From: Nitrososphaerota archaeon
Lineage (GTDB): Archaea; Thermoproteota; Nitrososphaeria; Nitrososphaerales; CADDZS01
Length of the DNA: 10,257 bases
Assembly (NCBI GenBank): GCA_027314685.1
Contig: DAHVAI010000060.1
Location: 1-10,257, forward strand
Reading direction: 5' to 3'
Below are positions 6,323 to 10,257 of the stretch, one piece after another (the stretch's first letter is position 1; each line of letters starts with the position of its first letter). The position numbers were made by a program, and so were the translations under genes. The notes beneath the pieces are model-generated. The model had not been told where the DNA came from. It saw only the letters and a list, made by a program, of their open reading frames with translations, and did no database searches.

Positions 6323-7129
6323 TCAGTCGCCTCTCTTCTCCTTCAATGACGAAAGGTTTTGTTGATCTTGCTTGTTTGCCCGAGGGTGCAACAACTGTAG
6401 CTTTTCCCTTATTGAAGTACAGCACTCTACGAAAGACGCCTGAGTTCTAACGATCGGATCCCTAATCTTAGGCAGAGGTACATTAACCTCATGTATTATA
6501 GTCCCTGGATGATTTGACATGACAAGGACATTATCGCATAGATAGACGGCCTCTTCAATGTCATGCGTCACCAAGACTGCAGTGACTTTGAGGTTTCTCA
6601 TCAAATAATTCAGTTCAGTCTGAAGTAGTTCTTTTGTTATCTCATCTACGCCTGTAAAAGGTTCGTCCATTAATAGAACTGTGGGTTTATGGACCAGGGC
6701 ACGAGCGATCGCAACTCGCCTTTGCATCCCTCCAGAAAGCTCGGATGGATACTGTTTTTCAAACCCTGAAAGACCGACAAGCTCGATAACTTTCTTCACG
6801 TTGCTTTCATCCTTTATTCCGAGTACTTCAAGCGGCAATCTGATATTGTCGTAGACACTTCGCCATCTGGCTAGACTAGAGTCTTGAAAGATGAAACCTA
6901 CAATGAAACTGCCAGCCTTTTGACCCCGCTCGACCTTTCCGGTGCTAGGCTTTTCCAGTCCAGTCATTAGTTTCAATAGGGTGCTCTTGCCACAACCGCT
7001 CGGCCCGACGATCCCGAGTACTTCGCCGTCATCGAGATTGAATGATACATCGTGTATAGCTTCTATCTTCTCCCCAGTCACTACCTCGTAGGTCTTACCT
7101 ACATTCTGGATTGAAACAAGATGCGACAA
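6323..7129 (-). CDS. ABC transporter ATP-binding protein, SsuB/TauB/NrtD type
   Basis: This cytoplasmic ATPase subunit of an importer is 268 residues. Walker A is GPSGCGKST (42-50), Q-loop FQD (81-83), signature [15 protein letters not shown] (131-145), Walker B VLLMDEP (151-157) and H-loop THD (188-190), so every nucleotide-binding motif is intact. [20 protein letters not shown] (85-104) and the block after the H-loop (SNHPGTI, then LPKIRDP) are typical of the nitrate/sulfonate/taurine branch. A short hydrophilic tail of about 20 residues follows residue 248. The start is TTG 7129, because no ATG or GTG lies between it and the permease stop. A GGTGA ribosome binding site, which includes that stop, sits 5 bases ahead. 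It pairs with the permease immediately upstream. Confidence 0.93.
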   Translation of the reverse strand: MSHLVSIQNVGKTYEVVTGEKIEAIHDVSFNLDDGEVLGIVGPSGCGKSTLLKLMTGLEKPSTGKVERGQKAGSFIVGFIFQDSSLARWRSVYDNIRLPLEVLGIKDESNVKKVIELVGLSGFEKQYPSELSGGMQRRVAIARALVHKPTVLLMDEPFTGVDEITKELLQTELNYLMRNLKVTAVLVTHDIEEAVYLCDNVLVMSNHPGTIIHEVNVPLPKIRDPIVRTQASFVECCTSIREKLQLLHPRANKQDQQNLSSLKEKRGD

Positions 7130-7134
7130 TCAAG

Positions 7135-7139
7135 TCACC
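7135..7139 (-). promoter_or_regulatory. GGTGA ribosome binding site containing the permease stop codon
   Basis: On the minus strand the permease ends in GGTGA, where TGA is its stop and GGTGA matches the archaeal anti-Shine-Dalgarno core. The TTG start of the ATPase follows after 5 bases. This fixes the TTG start and suggests termination-reinitiation coupling of the two subunits. Confidence 0.6.
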
Positions 7140-7914
7140 GATTCTTGAACCAAGGCATTAAGAGTCTACCCGATATCGTAACAATGCCATAAAGCACAAG
7201 GCCCAGGAACGCCAACAGAAAGACCGCTACGAATGAAGTGCTGATTTCGTATGTTGTCAGGGAGCTAGTTATCAAGTAACCCAGACCTGCGTTAGAGCTT
7301 ACAAACTCTGCGACAATAGCGCCTATGGTTGCTCCAGTTATTGCAATTCTCAACCCGTTGAACATATGCGGTAGCGAGTTTGGCAATCTGATCTTGTAGA
7401 ATATCTTTGATTCTCCTGCTCCAAGAGTTCTCAAGAGATACACTAGATTCTTGTCAACATCGACGAGACCTGTCGAGGTTCCGATTACTATTGGAAAGAA
7501 TGATATCAGAATCACTAGTATTATCCTGGAGGTGTCATTGAAGCCAAAAGTGATGTATATGATTGGCGCTATCGCAATCAATGGCAAGACTTGCGTCATC
7601 ACGATATAGGGCATTAGCACTTTGTTCAGAAGCCTGGATTCGGCGACGAGGAAAGCAAGGCCAATGCCCAGAATGGTGCCTAGTGCAAATCCAATGACTA
7701 TTTCGCGCAGAGTAACTAGAGTCTCTGCGAACCAGTTGACCTTTGATGTTAGATAAGTGTGGATTATGCTTGTAGGCGAGGGTAGCAGATATTGCGGAAT
7801 TATCCCGAATTGAGTCAGTACCTGCCACACAACAACAACTACGACTAGAGTACCAAGTACTGGGAGATTACCCTTAATCTCCCTAGCGTACTTGTTAGCT
7901 TTAAACTGCGTCAT
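7135..7914 (-). CDS. ABC transporter permease, SsuC/TauC/NrtB type
   Basis: This 259-residue integral membrane protein forms the importer channel, presumably as a homodimer. Hydrophobic helices are seen at about 18-36, 70-92, 101-122, 129-150, 187-206 and 226-248, the six-helix layout of the family. LLPSPTSI (43-50) and the coupling (EAA) loop LRTLGAGESKIFYKIRLP (161-178) ending in NSLPHMFNGLR are characteristic of the sulfonate/taurine/nitrate permeases. ATG 7914 lies 12 bases after the binding-protein stop. Substrate cannot be inferred from the permease: related systems carry alkanesulfonates, taurine, nitrate, thiamine precursors, riboflavin and aromatic acids. Confidence 0.93.
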   Translation of the reverse strand: MTQFKANKYAREIKGNLPVLGTLVVVVVVWQVLTQFGIIPQYLLPSPTSIIHTYLTSKVNWFAETLVTLREIVIGFALGTILGIGLAFLVAESRLLNKVLMPYIVMTQVLPLIAIAPIIYITFGFNDTSRIILVILISFFPIVIGTSTGLVDVDKNLVYLLRTLGAGESKIFYKIRLPNSLPHMFNGLRIAITGATIGAIVAEFVSSNAGLGYLITSSLTTYEISTSFVAVFLLAFLGLVLYGIVTISGRLLMPWFKNR

Positions 7915-7926
7915 TACAGTTTTCGA

Positions 7927-8985
7927 CTATGGTGCTCTAGTGAATTGATTTGTGTAGAGTGAACTTGGATTCACGCTCGTGGTAAGGTTGTAGAGCGATG
8001 TTGTAAGTTGAACTATGTCAGAGACGGTTGCGGGATTAATGTATCCGAACTGTTGCGGCGTCATGCTTCCTAATGTGGTGGCGTTGTACCCAATCTCGTC
8101 ATACAAGGCAGAGTTCACATCAGATAGCACGGAAGAGTAGTTGTAGTTAGGATTCTCTTTCACAAAGTCCTGTGCACATGGACCAGGATTCTTGATGCAG
8201 AACCAGTATCCCCACAGAGTAGCGTTGGTGATTCCTTGAGCGACTGTAGGGTTGTTCTTGATAAGCGATTCTTGCATCACTACACCAGAACCGATCGGAG
8301 GGACACCGTACTGAGAGATGAACATGACGTTCAGCTGCTCGCCATAGCTTTGAGCCTCAGTGGAAATTGAAGATGCGTAGAAGTGGACATCTGCATCGAT
8401 CTTGTGAGAAAAGAGAGCTTGGTCAATCGTACTGAACCCAATATTCTCTATTGTAACCTGGCTAGTGCTTATCCCGTTCTTCAGAAGGAATGGAATGAAC
8501 TCTTTGTAACTCAAGCTACCAAAAGGAACTCCGATGGTCTTGCCAATGAGGTCCTTTGGAGTTGTTATGTTACTACTCGCCAGAGTCATTACCGCGATGG
8601 GGTTCACTATTCCAGTGCTCCCTGTTTCTACAAGTTGAGGGAAACTGGAATTGGAAGCGGTCAAAACTGTCAAATCCAAAATATCGCCCAAGGCAAATGC
8701 GTAGCCGCCTCTATCACTAGCCACAGCCGTAACTGCAGCAGAGGTTCCACTCAGAATGACTTGATTTAGGGCAATATTATTTTGCAGATAGTACCCCTCT
8801 GCGAGCGCTGCATAAACCGGAGCTTCATCTGTAGTAAGACCGCCGACATACCGCGTAACTGTTACCACGTGGTTTGTATTTGTAGGCGCAGGTGCTAGGA
8901 CTGTCAAGAAAACCGCGCTAGTCGCAGCAGCAGTAATTATTACAGCTATCAATATCGATACAGCGAATACGTTGCGAGATACCAT
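7927..8985 (-). CDS. ABC transporter substrate-binding protein, SsuA/NMT1-like, membrane-anchored
   Basis: The protein captures the substrate outside the cell and delivers it to the permease. From ATG 8985 it is 352 residues; an in-frame ATG at 9000 would add five. The N-terminus has an Arg followed by about 25 hydrophobic residues ending near LAPAP, a Sec signal or uncleaved anchor; no lipobox Cys is present. The NMT1/SsuA core is visible in GGLTTDEAPVYAALAEGYY, then GDILDL, and LIGKTIGVPFGSLSYKEF. Numbering from the 9000 ATG, six N-X-S/T sequons (Asn 117, 144, 259, 287, 306, 338) and the pair Cys268/Cys275 suit an exported archaeal glycoprotein with a possible disulfide. The 8985 start is preferred because a TATA-like box is centred about 27 bases upstream, which would give a leaderless mRNA beginning at this ATG. 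It is the first transporter gene, after the regulator. Confidence 0.88.
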   Translation of the reverse strand: MVSRNVFAVSILIAVIITAAATSAVFLTVLAPAPTNTNHVVTVTRYVGGLTTDEAPVYAALAEGYYLQNNIALNQVILSGTSAAVTAVASDRGGYAFALGDILDLTVLTASNSSFPQLVETGSTGIVNPIAVMTLASSNITTPKDLIGKTIGVPFGSLSYKEFIPFLLKNGISTSQVTIENIGFSTIDQALFSHKIDADVHFYASSISTEAQSYGEQLNVMFISQYGVPPIGSGVVMQESLIKNNPTVAQGITNATLWGYWFCIKNPGPCAQDFVKENPNYNYSSVLSDVNSALYDEIGYNATTLGSMTPQQFGYINPATVSDIVQLTTSLYNLTTSVNPSSLYTNQFTRAP

Positions 8986-9007
8986 AAGGCTCAGTCCCAT
9001 TATATGA

Positions 9008-9017
9008 ATTATTTAAG
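9008..9017 (-). promoter_or_regulatory. TATA-like box of the transporter operon
   Basis: The minus strand carries TTAAATAATT in the 67-base gap between the regulator stop and the transporter ATGs. Its centre (about 9012) is about 27 bases from ATG 8985, the canonical archaeal TATA-to-start distance, which implies leaderless transcription from that ATG. It is the clearest promoter candidate in the window. Confidence 0.5.
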
Positions 9018-9037
9018 ACTGAGTATGTAGCACAATG

Positions 9038-9051
9038 TTAGTTACAACTAG
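9038..9051. promoter_or_regulatory. Candidate operator: TAGTT-AC-AACTA dyad upstream of the transporter TATA box
   Basis: Positions 9039-9050 read TAGTTACAACTA, a perfect inverted repeat of 5-base arms around a 2-base centre. It lies 21 bases upstream of the TATA-like box, where an archaeal activator would bind. The adjacent gene encodes a TrmB-like regulator, the obvious candidate ligand. A closely related sequence occurs upstream of the regulator itself (9924-9938). Confidence 0.35.
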
Positions 9052-9067
9052 AATGATTGTCTGCCGT

Positions 9068-9886
9068 TCACGTCGGGGAATTACCGAAATTTGGGTCGCT
9101 GGATTCCTTCCAAAGATGCTCAAAAAAGAACCTGCTTGCTTCTGCGAATTTCGTATCGTCTGAAATTAGACAACTGTCTGCTTCTGTTCTGGCTTTTTCG
9201 TCATTATCCGCTAATCTTCCGAATATGGTCTTTTGTCTGTCAACAATTGAGAGCCGGATATTTATGTTGTCGATGTGCCTGATTTCTGCCGACTTTGACA
9301 ATTTTTTGGCCTCAGAAAAGTTAGTGCTGTTGATTTCAGATATTATTCTGATATTTACACCTTGAAGCTTCGCTTTGTGATAATCTTTGTAGAAACCTAA
9401 AATGAAGCTGCGCTTGAACGAGGATCCGGAAATTATTCGGAGAATTTCGACTTTGGCATTTCTGAATGCGGAATGCATTTCATTGTAATACGTCTCTCGC
9501 CCCACGACCAGCCTATACATTTGGCGATCAGATGTGTTGCCTGATGGTTGAGACAGAGTGAAATTATGAGCCTCTGTGTATTCGCTTAACCTACGCTCTA
9601 ATCCTCTTGCTGACTGTTTCAGTTTCATTATTTGCGAACTCTGTCGTTGAATCAAACCGTCTAGAGCCGTCGCAGGGCTCACAGCCGAGAAGGTCATTGG
9701 AGAGCCAAGATGTATTTGGACCATACCAAGCCCTTCTAGTTCCCGGAGTTTTCTGTAAATGTCAACTCTGTGAAGACTCAACTCGCTGAGAATTGTTCTA
9801 ACGCTGGTAGGTTCCTTTCCGAGCAAGAACATGTACAATTCCGCCTGACCCTCGGAGATCCCAAAATTCCTTAGCTCTTGCGCCAA
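9068..9886 (-). CDS. TrmB-like transcriptional regulator
   Basis: This 272-residue DNA-binding protein begins with a winged helix-turn-helix: ELRNFGISEGQAELYMFLLG (4-23) is the typical TrmB first helix pair, followed by ILSELSLHRVDIYRKLREL (32-50) as recognition region and GLGMVQIHLGSP as the wing. Residues 76-105 are a short coiled coil (dimerisation), and about 120-258 form the C-terminal PLD-like domain seen in TrmB relatives. The separate sugar-binding domain of the longer classical TrmB proteins (about 340 residues) is missing, so a sugar ligand should not be assumed. The start is TTG 9886, because upstream in-frame codons to the TAA at 9995-9997 include no ATG or GTG. The gene precedes the importer operon in the same direction by 67-82 bases, so it probably controls that operon and may respond to the imported compound. 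Activator or repressor is not decided. Confidence 0.85.
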   Translation of the reverse strand: MAQELRNFGISEGQAELYMFLLGKEPTSVRTILSELSLHRVDIYRKLRELEGLGMVQIHLGSPMTFSAVSPATALDGLIQRQSSQIMKLKQSARGLERRLSEYTEAHNFTLSQPSGNTSDRQMYRLVVGRETYYNEMHSAFRNAKVEILRIISGSSFKRSFILGFYKDYHKAKLQGVNIRIISEINSTNFSEAKKLSKSAEIRHIDNINIRLSIVDRQKTIFGRLADNDEKARTEADSCLISDDTKFAEASRFFFEHLWKESSDPNFGNSPT

Positions 9887-9900
9887 ACTAGCGGCTAAGC

Positions 9901-10050
9901 CTATCTTCCTGTAGTTTTTTCTTCTAGCTTGTAACTCACGCGTGGGTATCTGGCGTAGTAAGATAGATCTGAGTCGAGTTTGCAGTTGGTCATATTAGAT
10001 ATATCGGTTCCCAGATTCCGATTTGTCAGCAAAAGCATTTGTTCAGCCAT
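9901..10050 (-). CDS. Possible 49-residue small protein upstream of the regulator
   Basis: An ATG at 10050 opens a 49-codon frame ending at TAG 9901-9903, 14 bases before the regulator start. It begins MAEQMLLLTNRNLGTDI and ends with a tyrosine- and charge-rich stretch, LSYYARYPRVSYKLEEK, before TTGR. A second ATG lies at 9993. I do not recognise it. There is no strong ribosome binding site, and an in-frame TAA lies five codons upstream of the ATG. The candidate TATA and operator sequences fall inside it, which argues against a real gene, and such a length can arise by chance. It could be a small protein or a leader ORF. Confidence 0.25.
   Translation of the reverse strand: MAEQMLLLTNRNLGTDISNMTNCKLDSDLSYYARYPRVSYKLEEKTTGR
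9924..9938 (-). promoter_or_regulatory. Second copy of the candidate operator sequence, upstream of the regulator
   Basis: The minus strand reads TGAGTTACAAGCTAG, against TTAGTTACAACTAG at 9038-9051. The core AGTTACAA is identical and CTAG follows in both, with one extra G here. It lies 38-52 bases upstream of the regulator's TTG start, a position suited to autoregulation. Caution: a 10-base part of it also occurs inside the binding-protein gene at 8504-8513. Confidence 0.25.
9991..10022 (-). promoter_or_regulatory. Possible regulator promoter: TATA-like element with adjacent inverted repeat
   Basis: The minus strand shows CCGATATATCTAATATG, an AT-rich TATA-like run at about 9996-10005. Just upstream is the inverted repeat ATCGG-N10-CCGAT (10003-10022). 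Transcription from about 9976 would give a leader of about 90 nucleotides before the TTG at 9886. This is consistent with an operator-flanked promoter but rests on short motifs only. Confidence 0.25.
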
Positions 10051-10257
10051 TACATTTTGTGATTATTGCAAAATCTTGTTTCCTCTGGAGCTGAATCGAC
10101 ATCGCAAGACAAGCTAGGCCGCGGGCTTGTTTCTCTGAGCTGTTCAAGGGTAGTTCCCAGAAGACAGGCCAGGTTGCTGTTGTGATCTAATCGGAGCTTG
10201 AAACGATCTCTTCTGCAGAAATTCCAAATAGGTTACTTTCGTCTTTTTGGGATCAAT

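Larger units (their letters stand above)
9887..10257. other. Right-end region without a confident gene
   Basis: These 371 bases hold the weak 49-residue minus-strand ORF, candidate regulatory motifs for the regulator gene, and an inverted repeat ATTTTG-N9-CAAAAT at 10054-10074. A minus-strand frame open at the right edge (10257 down to a TGA at 10144-10146) encodes 37 residues beginning IDPKKTKVTYLEFLQ. It could be the end of a gene lying outside the window, but no family is recognisable. No ATG occurs on the plus strand, and no tRNA, rRNA or repeat array was seen. Confidence 0.5.

Noticed and set aside
7535..7828. 97-residue minus-strand frame inside the permease gene
   Set aside because: It lies wholly in another frame of a well-supported permease and is rich in His, Arg and Ser with no family features; it is a shadow frame.
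8855..8873. Palindromes GTAAC-T-GTTAC and ACCACGTGGT close together
   Set aside because: They lie inside the binding-protein gene where it encodes a Val/Thr-rich stretch after the signal segment; repetitive codons explain them better than an operator.
10003..10022. tRNA-like T-arm (GGTTC with ATCGG/CCGAT stem)
   Set aside because: No acceptor stem, anticodon arm or D-arm could be found around it; the loop and stem do not fit a tRNA.
10198..10257. Plus-strand TTG-started frame running off the right edge (MKRSLLQKFQ...)
   Set aside because: It is only about 20 codons with no ribosome binding site and an in-frame stop shortly upstream; not supportable.
10144..10257. Minus-strand open frame entering from the right edge, 37 residues
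   Set aside because: It has no recognisable family and a length compatible with chance; recorded only in the right-end region entry.
1..10257. CRISPR array, insertion sequence, transposase or integrase, phage genes
   Set aside because: No regularly spaced repeats, terminal inverted repeats or mobile-element genes were found; the genes are coherent metabolic and transport functions.

Overview
The window looks archaeal, probably a member of the Thermoproteota (Nitrososphaeria-like). That reading rests on a TrmB-type regulator, AT-rich TATA-like boxes upstream of first genes, a methylene-H4MPT-reductase-like flavin/F420 oxidoreductase, GGTGA-type ribosome binding sites, many TTG starts, and a sequon-rich anchored substrate-binding protein. 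The lineage is inferred from gene character, not from a marker gene.

Almost everything lies on the minus strand in one closely packed array, read from high to low coordinates: TrmB-like regulator (9886-9068); a sulfonate/nitrate/taurine-type ABC importer, with binding protein (9000 or 8985 to 7927), permease (7914-7135) and ATPase (7129-6323); an ornithine cyclodeaminase/mu-crystallin family protein (6318-5347); three consecutive, divergent DUF3830 (cyclophilin-like fold) proteins (5309-4845, 4840-4322, 4314-3862); a luciferase-like oxidoreductase (3843-2812); an N-acyl-D-amino-acid deacylase family amidohydrolase (2785-1184); and a non-canonical DapA/DHDPS-superfamily protein (1125-199). From the binding protein to the amidohydrolase the gaps are only 4 to 37 bases, so one transcript is likely. 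A 58-base gap with a TATA-like box precedes the DHDPS-like gene. On the plus strand, a 5'-truncated RidA-family gene (2-202) converges on the DHDPS-like gene, and the two stop codons share one CTAG tetramer.

The set reads as a catabolic cassette. A small polar organic compound is imported, an amide is cleaved by the amidohydrolase, and the products are handled by a flavin/F420 oxidoreductase, an NAD(P)-dependent OCD-fold enzyme and a Schiff-base lyase. RidA may mop up reactive enamines or imines. The substrate cannot be read from the sequence. An N-acylated or cyclic-amide amino-acid derivative is a reasonable guess. The least understood part is the DUF3830 triplet.

The right end (9887-10257) holds no confident gene. 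It contains a possible 49-residue small ORF just upstream of the regulator, candidate promoter elements, and a sequence related to a dyad in front of the transporter operon.
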